From Blepharisma stoltei (Eukaryota; Ciliophora; Heterotrichea; Heterotrichida; Blepharismidae), in assembly GCA_914767885.1 (NCBI GenBank), contig CAJZBQ010000044.1, forward strand, positions 186,001 through 250,000: a stretch of DNA of 64,000 nucleotides, read 5' to 3'. The translations under genes and the position numbers were made by a program. Shown here one piece after another: positions 1-10,300 of the stretch; position 1 is the first letter of the stretch; every line of letters starts with the position of its first letter. The notes beneath the pieces are model-generated. The model did not search any database. It had not been told where the DNA came from and saw only the letters and a program-made list of their open reading frames with translations.

Positions 1-544
1 TTTGCTCCCGTCATCATTTTCCCCACAATTAACTATGATGGGATCTATAAGCAGTAAATCTTCAGCATTTTGTTTTTTGAATCTTGGTTCTGTGGTAGCT
101 GTTATTGGTAGCAAACCAAGAGGTTTTGTATCAATTTATGATACTTTAGTGCCACTTTCACAATCATTAATACACACTGATGCTGTAGGTGGGACAACAT
201 TAAATTATATTTCAAGGTATCAGCAGCTAATTATTGGTGAAAAGAGTGGGAAAATGACAAGATATGACTTAAGGATGCAGAAAGTTATAGATAAAATTGA
301 TTCTGGCCATGATTCTATAAAAGATATAGTCTGTGACCCTACAGAAATCACATTTGCAACTGGCGGGAAAGAAGGTTTAGTAAAAATATGGGACAGCAGA
401 AGCTTTACACTAAGAGAAACTATTGAAGTTAGCAAGAAATCCCGAAGCAACAAAGCAATTACCAAGCTCCAATTTGTGGAGACATCACTATTAGCCTCAG
501 TAGAGGACGGTTCAGTTAAGTTATTAAGAATCACAACCCATTAA
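1..544 (+). CDS. DMXL/Rabconnectin-3 (Rav1) WD40 protein, C-terminal part
   Basis: Partial gene: the frame is open from the window edge, so the 5' end lies outside. The 180 residues are the last WD40 blades of a DmX-like/Rav1 protein. The order SVVAVIGSKPRGFVSIYDTL, then a 'ISRYQQLIIGEKSGKMTRYD' blade, then 'GHDSIKDIVCDPTEITFATG', matches the end of DMXL1/2, where the corresponding phrases are a G-S-x-x-x-L-C-L-W-D-T-L blade and 'AHDSAIKALALDP'. Known family role: the RAVE/Rabconnectin complex assembles the V-ATPase on endosomal and vacuolar membranes. No insert is seen in this part. The stop is TAA and the next gene's ATG is only 16 bp downstream on the same strand. Other WD40 families are possible, but the linker sequences favour DMXL. 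Confidence 0.75.
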   Translation, partial: LLPSSFSPQLTMMGSISSKSSAFCFLNLGSVVAVIGSKPRGFVSIYDTLVPLSQSLIHTDAVGGTTLNYISRYQQLIIGEKSGKMTRYDLRMQKVIDKIDSGHDSIKDIVCDPTEITFATGGKEGLVKIWDSRSFTLRETIEVSKKSRSNKAITKLQFVETSLLASVEDGSVKLLRITTH

Positions 545-560
545 TCTAATATGGAAATAA

Positions 561-1214
561 ATGCGAGTTTTTAGAAAGTTTAGTATTTCTCCTTGGATAA
601 CTTACCCAGTAGACGACATAACAGCCACAAAGACTCGAATTTTTTATTCCCTTCTCAGCGACAACACAATGCTTAAATTCACACCTGTAAAAGCCGTGTT
701 TTCTAGGAGAAAAGAAGAATTTTTAGTTGTAAAAAGAAAAGGGTTTATGAAGGTCGAATTTATCCCTCGAAAAATCGACGCAAATAATTTTGGTAAAATT
801 GAAAATGACTATGATAGCGCCAAATTGTTTCAGCTGCAGCCTGAAGATATAGATAGCTTACTTACATCAAAAGAAGGCACATATGAGTATAAGCAAAAAA
901 TTAAAAAGAACTTCAGAGTCCTCAGAGTGGAGAAAACTGCAGGAGACTGAAAATGGGCCGTTGCACAAACAAGTATAAGTCCGACTGGAAATCAGATCAC
1001 AAGTGGAAATGGGAAAACTGAAGGCCCTGAGGTTGTTGTGAATGCACAAGAAATGTTTATTATAAAGCACTTTTTCAATGTAAAGGATATTTAGTTTACA
1101 ATTCCTTATTTGATGGGCTGGCAAGTAATTAAAGATGATGGTCTGGCCAAGTTTAGTATGGAAAGTCATGATGAAAGCTTGATTTTTGATGAAGAAACTT
1201 TAACTAGCAATTAA
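561..1214 (+). CDS. Whirly-like single-stranded nucleic-acid-binding protein
   Basis: 212 residues after removing a 15-nt intron (1080-1094, GTAAAGGATATTTAG) and reading the TGA at 948 as Trp. The protein aligns by eye with plant Whirly proteins in order: MKVEFIPRK (the MLTFMPA strand), LQPEDIDSLL (the LSPTEVGSL helix), and near the C terminus an aliphatic segment ending TIPYLMGW, matching the ALPHIMGW signature. Whirly and kinetoplastid MRP1/MRP2 proteins bind ssDNA or guide RNA, mostly in organelles. The N terminus (MRVFRKFSISPW) is basic/aromatic and could be a short mitochondrial presequence, which is an inference. It lies 16 bp after the DMXL stop and 78 bp before the phospholipase D start. 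No IES is seen. The family call rests on pattern recognition and a structural search would settle it. Confidence 0.7.
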
Positions 1215-1292
1215 GCTGCAAATTAATAAAAATAATCAGGCATTAAATTTACATTAAATCAACAGGTATCTGATCATATTGATTTTTTATAA

Positions 1293-4200
1293 ATGTATCA
1301 TACTCAGATTGAAGATGACCCATTTGGGATCAAATGGGACCAGAATATCCAGATTGAGTCTTTTGAGCAAAAACTGCTGGAAGATAAGCCGAAAGACCAC
1401 TCATATTACGAATGCACTCTGAAATGCAGTGTAAATAATAATGAATACAAATGACCAATTACGTTTTCCATTACAGATGCCAGAAATTTATATGAAGAGC
1501 TTAAACCAAAAATTAAAGATCCAGATATAAATTTACCAAAAATCCCAACCAAAGCAGATTTTAAATCTTTAAATATCCGAGACCGTTTGGATTTTCTCCA
1601 CTCTTTCCTTCAAAGCGCCATTTTAAACTATTTCTCAACAGCTGAAGTTCGAAAAGTCCTTGAAATTTCCCCAAAATCTTTTTCTTCCCATATCAAGCTT
1701 AAAGAAGGTTATATCAATAAAGAGAGACGAGACCGTAAAATGAGTCATGCCTATATAACAGATTACATAAAAAGAACTTATGAGTTAAGGTGGCTAAGGC
1801 TCAGAGAAAATGGCTTGGAATTTTTAATTGACCAAGTTTCTGAAAAAATGAATGAGTCTATGTTTTTTACCCGAGATTTTTCAGTCAAACCATATGGGTG
1901 CACAAAGCTAAAAATCACTTCTGATGAGTATGATTTAATAATTGATATAAACAGTAAGAAAAAGAGGCAGCTTTGGCTTGACTCAATAATCCAAGCTCTA
2001 GGCCGCTGTGATCAGTATAATTTTGTCCCAAGATTTGGGTCTTCATTTCCAGTCCGCCATGGAAACCGTGTCAAAGCTTATATAGATGGCGAAAATTACT
2101 ATTCCGACGTATATGACAGCTTAATTTCTGCAAGAGACATTATTTGTATCGCAGACTGATGGATGTGTCCTCAGCTTTATTTAAAGCGCCCACCTACTCA
2201 AAATGAAGACTCAAGGCTTGACAGAGTCTTAGTCTCCGCCTCTCAAAGAGGCGTAAAAGTTTATATCATAGTATACCTTGAAAGCAAGCTTGGAGGCACC
2301 AATAATTCTTTATATGTAGAAAGTACATTTGCCAAATATTCAAATATAAAGGTTATTAGACATCCATTTAACCCCCGACTTCCTCATGCCCAAGATCTAT
2401 GGTTTTGGTCACATCATGAAAAAATGGTGATTATTGATAATGCCATGGTATTTATGGGAGGCTTAGATTTGTGCCTGGGAAGATGGGACACACAAGAACA
2501 TAAGCTTAGAGATGACGGAAATGTAAAAATATGGAACGGAATGGATTATTCCAATGTGAGGGTCAAGGATTTTGTAGAAACTGATAATTATTTAGTAGGA
2601 ATTAAAATATGGCGTCTTCGTCTGGGCATGGCCTCCCGGCCATGCAGCCTCGACACATATTTTAATTATATCCAGCAAGTTTTTACCAATCCAGAAATGG
2701 GCAGCAATGCTAGGTAAGCAATTCTGGTAATGTACAGAGCCTAGCCCTCAGTCCAATTTCAGGGTTGGGTTTTACCTCGAAGGAAAGGAGGGTTTGGATT
2801 TGGAAAGGGCAAGCCCAGCTAAGTCTGCAGGTAATACCCAGACCAATCGGGTAACTGCCTAGCGTGAAAACCGGGCGTTACGTCCCGGGATCCAGACTTT
2901 TCCTTTTTGCCGAGAGGTCGAGCAGAAATTCCATTTTTTGGAAATTTTGTTTGGCCAACCTCGTGACCCATGCAGCAGCCACAGAATGCCATAGTCCGCC
3001 CACTCAACACTGGACCCGGAAGGGAAGGAGGAGACGTCCGAAGCAGAACCCCACACTTCAGAAGTGTCATGGCATCAGGCGTTGAAGGAGAAGAAAGGCA
3101 GTGTCAGAGCTGAAACACTTGCCCGGCGAATCATTGTCCCAATTCAAGCAAGGCGAAGCTGATGAACCACCCGTATGGGTAGGTCCTTGGTGACTGCGTA
3201 ATCAATATGGCAGACGCCTCCCTGTAATAATGTTAATGTTAATGATAATTATTTAGTAGACTCAGTTAATAGAAGAAATGTTCCAAGGATGCCTTGGCAT
3301 GATGTAGCGATACAGATTAAAGGAAATGTGGTATATGACCTGTCAGCTCATTTTAGGGCTAGGTGGAATTTTATGGTAAAAGACACTTTGTCACAAACTG
3401 AAAGTTTGCCTATAGCTGATATACTTTTTTATGTATAATTCTCTATTGTTATTTTTAAGCATTTTTTAAAATAATTAGGGCAATTAGCTATATCCCAGTT
3501 TTGCATTTGGATTATGATATTCTTGACCCAAGCCATGATGACCACCAGCAACTTAAAGAAATAATCCAAGAAACTTTTAGTGACATTAATGATCCTCATT
3601 TGCTATATACAGACATTCTGACCACAGAAGAAGACATCTATGAATGTCAACTTGTTATAAGTGCTTCAGCATGAAGCTTAGGAAGGACTCAAACTGAGCA
3701 CTCTATACAAAATGCCTATATAGAGCTAATTCAACAGTCTGATCATTTTATTTATATAGAAAACCAATACTTTATCTCGTCAACTGCTTCTTCTTATGTA
3801 GAAAACCAAATAACTAACGCTTTAACAGACCGTATTATAAAAGCTGCTTCAGAAAATTCTCCTTTTAAAGTCATAATTTTGCTTCCTTTAATTCCTGCTT
3901 ATGAAGGAGAGCTTAACATTTATAATTTTGCGACGACTGCAATAAAAGAAATAATGAGCTGGCAATATAAAACAATTTCTAGGTCTCCAAGCTCCATTTT
4001 TAGCAAACTAAAAGAAAGAGGAATAGACCCAAGCCATTACATTAATTTTTATTCACTAAGAACTCATGGAATCCTCAATGATGGCCCTGTCACTGAGCAA
4101 GTATATATGCTTACGATAATTAGCTCATTTTGATAAGCCAAATAATTTTTAAGCGTCTGAATAACCAAAAAAATGATCCTTAAGCTATTTATCATAAGCT

Positions 4201-4728
4201 AGTATATATATTCATGCAAAAATAATGATTGTGGACGATAAAAATGTGATTATAGGAAGCGCCAATTTAAATGATAGAAGCATGAATGGGGATAGGGACT
4301 CAGAGGTTGCAGTTGTGGTAAAAGAGGGAAAAATGCAAAAAGGAAAAATGGCTGGTGAAAGCTGTGAGGTGTCTGAATTTGCACACAAGTTGAGGGTAGA
4401 CTTGTGCATGGAGCATTTGGGGATTGAGGAGATTTCTGTTGTGGAGGATCCATTTGAGGCAGAGTTTTGTGAGTTGTGGGAAAATACTGCGAGGATCAAT
4501 ACTGAGCAATATAGGAAAGTATTTAGGTGCTATCCAGATAACGAAATCAACTTATTGTCAAGAATTCAGAGTTTCAGGGAGCAGAAAGAAATAAATGCAT
4601 ACTCAGAGCTTTCAAGAACTGTTAAAGGGCATCTTGTGCAATTTCCATTAGAATTTTTGTCTGAAGAAAAACTTAAGAAGACTGATTATTTGCCAAACAT
4701 TGTTCTAAAAGATGAACTTTATACTTAA
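1293..4728 (+). CDS. Phospholipase D (PX/PLD type), germline copy with three inserts
   Basis: 870 residues once inserts are removed. Order: a PX-like region (about residues 30-100), a PH-like region (about 150-280), then catalytic HKD1 with HHEKMVIIDN, and HKD2 with HAKIMIVDD. The stretch ADWWMCPQLYLKRP is typical of eukaryotic PLD1/PLD2/PLDzeta, and its first W is a TGA codon (2157-2159). Known reaction: hydrolysis of phosphatidylcholine to phosphatidic acid and choline at membranes. The germline gene is broken by a retroposon (2599-3243, 16-bp duplication), a 59-bp IES (3432-3490, joining ADILF to YIPVLHLDYD) and a 103-bp IES (4107-4209) that ends one codon before HKD2. Removing 661+59+103 bp gives exactly 871 codons. 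The start is the first ATG in frame. PLD identity is very secure; the PX/PH assignment is less so. Confidence 0.93.
2599..3243 (+). mobile_element. SINE-like retroposon R1 inside the PLD gene
   Basis: 645-bp insert, GC-richer than its host. It is flanked by a perfect 16-bp direct repeat, GATAATTATTTAGTAG (2583-2598 and 3244-3259). It starts GAATTAAAATATGGCG, resembling the 5' motif of the other retroposons here, and ends in a (TAATGT)n tail. An internal phrase, CCACTCAACACTGGA, recurs in R11 (24177-24752). Removing it with one repeat copy rejoins the PLD frame as VETDNYLV-DSVNRRNVP. Confidence 0.85.
3432..3490 (+). other. 59-bp IES in PLD, TA-bounded
   Basis: In-frame stops (TAA) follow CTTTTTTAT. 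Joining the TA at 3430 to the TA at 3489 gives CTT TTT TAT ATC CCA, continuing ADILF-YIPVLHLD in the PLD frame. AT-rich. Of the TA pairs I tried, this one restores frame and family sequence together. Confidence 0.7.
4107..4209 (+). other. 103-bp IES in PLD just before HKD2
   Basis: Flanked by copies of GTATATAT (4101-4108 and about 4202-4209). Removal gives CAA GTA TAT ATT CAT GCA AAA, that is QVY-IHAKIMIVDD, restoring the second HKD motif. The retained sequence carries stops. Confidence 0.85.
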
Positions 4729-5607
4729 TAAGTTCAATGTATTTTTCTTATTAATTATTCTTAATAGCTTTTAATAGATATTAAGCCAGCTGCACCAATA
4801 AGATAAAACAATTGCAAAATTTTATATTTAATTATATTAATTATTTATCATTGAAAGAAATCATATGCTATTTAATCATATAGGGTATAGAGCAGCATAA
4901 ATATTTTTTAGCTTTATTGCTTTATATATTAAATTTATGAGGCTTTTCTCTTTAAATTGCGAAATGTGAATGCTGGCCAATTGTGCAATCAGATTCATTA
5001 AAATTTTTTACGGGATTGAGATCTTATTTTTGTAATTTTGTCGATCATTCTTGAATTAATGGGATTTTTTCAGCCAACACTGACAAATCTCTTTGGACTT
5101 CTTTTAATTATCTAAACAGTTGCTGATATTTTTTATGGTGATTGTTAGGTTTAGATTTCAAATTTATATGCAGATTTGTCTATATTTGAAGTATCCTATA
5201 GAGAGCTTACAATTTATATTTTTATAATAAAAATTAAAAAAAAATAATTATATAGCTGCAAATCTTTACTCACAAAGGCCCCTTTGATCATGTACCAATT
5301 TATTAATAGGATAGAAATAAATTATCTATACACTTAATGTATTTTATTTGAAAGAGTATAGAATAATTGATTATATTTCATTACCTTTTAAATGAATAAA
5401 CGTCTGATCTGTTCTAACGTTGAATAGCGCACTCAGAAGAGGGATCCAATTTTTGCCACCTTTCTTGCGTTTCCAATGTTTTACAGACATCACTGTCCAA
5501 AACGCAGCATATCGTTCTTTATCGCTAAATCAAAGCAGATGACATTCAGAAATTTGAATCTGATGCCATAATGATCATCCATGATGAATCAATTATATCA
5601 CCGAATT
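4729..5607. other. Intergenic, AT-rich
   Basis: Follows the PLD stop. Strongly AT-rich to about 5395. The part from about 5400 to 5605 is more balanced in composition, but neither strand gives a convincing frame and I do not recognise it. No RNA gene was seen. Confidence 0.5.
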
Positions 5608-5618
5608 AACCCCCTGGA

Positions 5619-5940
5619 ACAATTAAAAATGGAGCGCATGAATTAGGGTCATTGTCCCCTAAGGTTATCCTAGTGAGGGAACTTCAGTCTTTCTGAAGGA
5701 TATTGGCGCTGGAACTGCTTCGGCAGTTCCTGGTGTGCTTGAATCAAGTTCAAGGAAGGAAGAGAGACTCGTCTAGGTCATAGGCTACTGTAACGGTTCG
5801 ACGGTTAGGCCAATTCCACCTACCGTTGTTCAGAGCTGTTAGCCAGTGATGGAATTCAGGAAGGATGAGCTTGTATTGTCAGATCCTAAGCTAAGTGGGG
5901 GTCGACAAAGTGTTATCGTAATCTTAAATCTTAAATCTTA
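5619..5940 (+). mobile_element. SINE-like retroposon R2 (intergenic)
   Basis: About 320 bp between two copies of AACCCCCTGGA (5608-5618 and 5941-5951). It starts ACAATTAAAAATGGAGC and ends in an (AATCTTA)n tail, the same 5' motif and tail logic as the other retroposons. It contains a CTGCTTCGGCAG stem and a CGGTTCGACGGTT stretch suggestive of folded RNA. Confidence 0.7.
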
Positions 5941-5951
5941 AACCCCCTGGA

Positions 5952-6316
5952 GCTAATTTTTTAATGCAAACCCCAAATCTACGAATTTCTTTGCAAAAAT
6001 CCCATCTCGAGCTACTCTTATTGCCGACACAAGATTTTGAAGATCTCTAATTGTACATCGTTAAAAAAATCAAGGTTTTCCCGGCAACTTCTTCCACCAA
6101 ATTCAATTTAAATTTTTCATTGAAAAATAAATAAAAATATATCCCACTAATAATTAATTTCTACAAATTTACCTATAAAATCCAAAAATCCTGTATTCTT
6201 TAAAATAAAATATACAAAAATATTTTTCATAATTTTCGACCCCCAAGTTCATAGGGTTCCAAATGTATAAATCCCTGCTGAATTAACGCCTAAAAGCCCG
6301 GGAAACTTTTGGGGAG
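5952..6316. other. Intergenic upstream of FLYWCH-like gene
   Basis: AT-rich, no supported gene. It probably holds the promoter of the downstream gene, but no motif stands out. Confidence 0.4.
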
Positions 6317-7139
6317 ATGGCCCAACCTTTACGAGATTCTCAAAGGTGACTTTTGAATAACTGGGTATTATCTTTCATTTTCTGGCTCAGAATGCAGCAA
6401 GAACAAGATATGGAAGTTGTGCGTAAGATTCACATAGATTACACTTATTACAGACATAGCGCCCCAAAAGATGTTATTTATTACCGCTGCTCAGATAGGC
6501 GTTGTCCTGCAAGGCTTCACTATGATACTCAGACGAAAGAAATTAGTTTTAAAAATAATCATTTGAGCCCAGCGATTCATAGGCCTTCAAACTCAAAAAG
6601 AGCCATCACTACCCAGCAGCTGCTGAAAATGCCTGACCACAAAATGAGGGCTCCTGTAGTTGTAACCCAAGTAATCCCATCTCAAAAGGTGAGAAGTGAA
6701 GAAGAGTTAAATTTGCCGAAGAAGAGAGAAAGGTTTGTCACATTAATCAATGGCTCGCCTCAAGAAATATTTATGATCAGATTCTTTGTGGACAACGTTG
6801 ATTCTGCACACCTATTTTCAAGAGAAGTGATATATTGCTTTGCATTAATTTTTTCTAGCCAAAAAGGGATTTTATATGTGAAAATCTAAAAATTTCACAT
6901 GAAGATAATTTTTGATGGTCAGAACTATAAAGAAATTAAAGCAGCATATAATATCAAAATGCATTGGAAATAAAGTCAATTGTTTTACCACAGGAGTTCA
7001 GCTTACCTTTGCAAATTCGCAAGATCTAAAAGTTGTGATTGAGGTGGAGACTGTACAAGACCAAATTTCAAAGGTTATTTTGTTGATGAACCAGGTTTTT
7101 GGAAAAGAAATTGATGTTGATATCTTCAAGAAGCATTAA
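6317..7139 (+). CDS. FLYWCH/WRKY-type zinc-finger-like protein, exon structure incomplete
   Basis: The frame opens at an ATG at 6317 if the TGA at 6347 is Trp; a second in-frame ATG at 6392 is an alternative start. Residues after the second ATG include YTYYRHSAPKDVIYYRCSDR, then RRCPARLHYD and a following N-N-H, the spacing of a FLYWCH-like zinc finger (W/Y-R-C-S, C-x-A-R-L, then H-x-H/N-H). Such domains bind DNA in chromatin and transposon-derived proteins. The frame breaks at about 6830-6910 (an IES or intron I could not place). It resumes in a 75-residue frame ending at 7139 with VQLTFANSQDLKVVIEVETV, which looks coding. The 3' join is therefore not determined. The family call is moderate. 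Confidence 0.5.
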
Positions 7140-7361
7140 TAAGCAATTTAATTTAAATTGACTAAAAATCGTACCGTTAAGGGAATTGGGTTTGTGAATT
7201 GGGCTGGGCAAACCCCAATTTGGACTATAGAAATGGATGGTTTTTGGATTTTTTCAGGCAACAGTTTAAGATAAGTTAAATATGATGCATTTCTATGATG
7301 CTCAATAGATGCTTAATCCAAATCAGCTATTTATTAATTAAGAATGACAACTATAATTAAA

Positions 7362-10300
7362 TTATGATTTTATAAGCCATGGGCTACTTCTATGATGTGG
7401 CAAATAAGGAGGCAAGCTTGTATCAACCTTTGATTGATTAGTAAAACCTCTTGGAGTGCTAGAAATATAAGTATCAAGAATTTCTGAATGATGGGCATTT
7501 GGAGGGTATGCTAGCTTATGGTTCTGCGTCGGTAAATCATAGGTCAGGTTTTCTTGATATGAGAGATTTCGTCTTCTTACAGTGTTATGGTCAATAAATT
7601 CTTGAAGAATAAAAATAAAATCGCTATTCTTCTGCAGCATTTGGGTAATAAGGGAATCTTTATTACTCCTGTTAAATATACTTAAAACTAAATTGCAGGT
7701 TTCTTCAGGACTTAGCATTTCAGGTGAAATTGGCTGATTTTCTTCTGAATCTTTTAGTTTTACTGTTAATTCTTCAATTGCTTGACTAAGCCTTGATCTT
7801 TCTTCATTCCAAGCAGTTTTTTCATTAGTCGCATTTTCTATCCATTTTTTTGTTTTTAGCATATGGTTTTTATATTCCTGGGAGAGATTTTTAAGCTCGT
7901 CTTCATATTTTCTTTGTTTCTCTTTGATCATCGCTGTATTTTTTAGCTCTTCCTCATACCTTCTTTGCCTTTCTTTATATTCTTCTAAAGCTACTCTTAA
8001 TTTCGCTATTTCTTCACTATATTTAATAATATTCTGTCCTTCATTTTCAGTAAGAGAAGAGCTTTGTCTCTTTTTTACTGCCAATTGGATTTCCATCTTT
8101 TTATTAATTTCTTGCTTCATCTCTTCAAGCTCGGCTTTATGCTGGCTTTCCCACATCATTTGTAAACTATTCACAAAAACTGACAAAAGCTCGGTAAATT
8201 CTGAAAACTTTTTCTTCATATTTCTATTAGGTGTTTTAAGCCACATCTGGAAATTAATATAATTTTCTACTTCAGCTTCTAAATATTTATAAACTTCTTC
8301 CAGCTCATTTTTCTTGCCTGAAAATCCTTCGTTTTCTTCATCCCCTCCCCATCTTTTTCTGCCTGAAGAAAACGGCATATCACTATAATAAGAGCTGTCA
8401 AAAGAAGTTAAGCAGCTTTGTTTTCTGAAATCTTCTGATCTTTTATGCAGCTCTTCTCTTACTCCCCCCCACCCATCCTTAATCGAACGGCTCGCCATCG
8501 TTCGATCAAGGATGGGAGTTAAAAAATTGTTTTAGGAAAAAAAATTTATATATATATTTTTTTTATTTACTTTTAAATAGGAGGGTTAAGAGTATTTAAT
8601 AATTATTTTTACAGCAAAAAATTGAATTAATTTCATAAAATACCAATTTTTAATATTTTGATTTATTAGTTACCCCTTTAAACTGTATAAATTTTAATGT
8701 GTTTTTTTATTGAATTAAATTTTTTTTTACAAATTTTAAAGAATCTCTATTTTATTAGATTATTGAGTTTTTAGCCTAGGCTGATGACTAAATCACTTCG
8801 GATGGTTGATTCCGCAGCTTTCTGTCGTCTCAAAGTCTCTGAAAACAACTTCATTATATGCATCTTCCCAAGCTTTTGATAACTAATATATTTTTATATA
8901 TATAAAAATTTGCATGATATGAAAATCGTTCGATCAAGGATGGGGGTTAATTTTCCCAATTTTTAGGAATTTTACAGTCAATCGTTCGATCAAGGATGGG
9001 GGGGGAGTTAAGGTTTCTTTTTCTTTTGCATATTGCTCTTCGAGCTGTTTTACTGCATTTATATAATTTTCTTGAAGCTCTTTTCTTATTTTAATTTCAA
9101 TTTCGTGTGATTTTTCAATTAAAGCGGCTTCTTTGACTTCTTCGAAAAATTTTTTGGTTTCTTCTTCTCTTTGTTTAAAAGTTTTTTTGAGCTGCTCAGT
9201 AATGGATTTTATAGCTTCGTTTTTTTCTTTTTCAGCTTCTAATTTGAGGGATTCTTCTTTGTCCTGAAGCTCTTTTTGGTGCTTTGACTGCATGAGACTG
9301 ATTTTTTGTTTGGTTTTGCGTTCCCATTCTTTGCGCTCATGGTTAAGTTTTTCTAATTCAGAAACTTCGACTTCTTTTTTGGCGGCTTCAAGAGAATTTT
9401 CAGCTGCTTCTTTGAGCTTTCGCTGTTCTCTTTCCCATTCTCTTTTCTGCTTAAGGTGTTCTTGTTTAGCGTTGTTTAGCTTTTCTTTATAATCCTGCTT
9501 AATTTCTTCTTTTATTCGTTTTTGTTCTATTTCATGAGCTTCTTTTAGAGATTCGATTTTTTGTTCTTTTAGCAGCAATTCTTTTTCAAGCTGATTTTTT
9601 TCTTTTTTTAGCAATTCTTGCCACTCTTTTTCTTTTTCTTGAAGAATCACAAGAAGCTCGTCTTGGCTTCTTTGAGTGTCAAGCAATAAAGACTGTTCTT
9701 TTATATTCATTAAATCTTGATGTCTTTCTCTTTCAATTTGGATCTGTTTATCGCAATCTTCTTTTATTTTTCTGATATTTTCTTCGCACTCCATATTGAT
9801 TTTTTGCTCTTTTTCTGTGAAATCTTTTGATAATTTTGACTTAAATTCTTGAATTTTTTCTTTGTACTCAATTTCCATTTCTTCAAGTCTTGACGACAAT
9901 GTGTCATCAATTGATAATAGTTCTTCTTGGGTTTTTTCATGCTGCATTATTTTTTCTGAGCGAATTTTTATTTCATTTTTCAGCCTTTTGATTTCATCTT
10001 CTAAATCACTTTTTTCATGCTCAAACCTATCAATTAAATTTGACCTCTCTTTTTCGTATTTTGTCCTTATTTCTTCATAATAATAAAATGGCTCAGTGCG
10101 GAATTATTTCTCTCCGAGAACTATTGCTTCCCTCGCTTTTATTATTATAGGGTTCAGTTTTCCACGTGGCCTTTTATCCGCAACACCAATATGGAATACC
10201 GCATAGGGTATTCAATTGGTCCAGGATGCTAAGGACATCTGGGTTTTCTGCTTGACACACCCGAAGAGGTTGACCCTTAGGCGGAACACGCGCAGGAGTC

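Noticed and set aside
220-534. Long minus-strand open frame opposite the DMXL gene
   Set aside because: Shadow of the coding strand; low-complexity hydrophobic translation without any family pattern.
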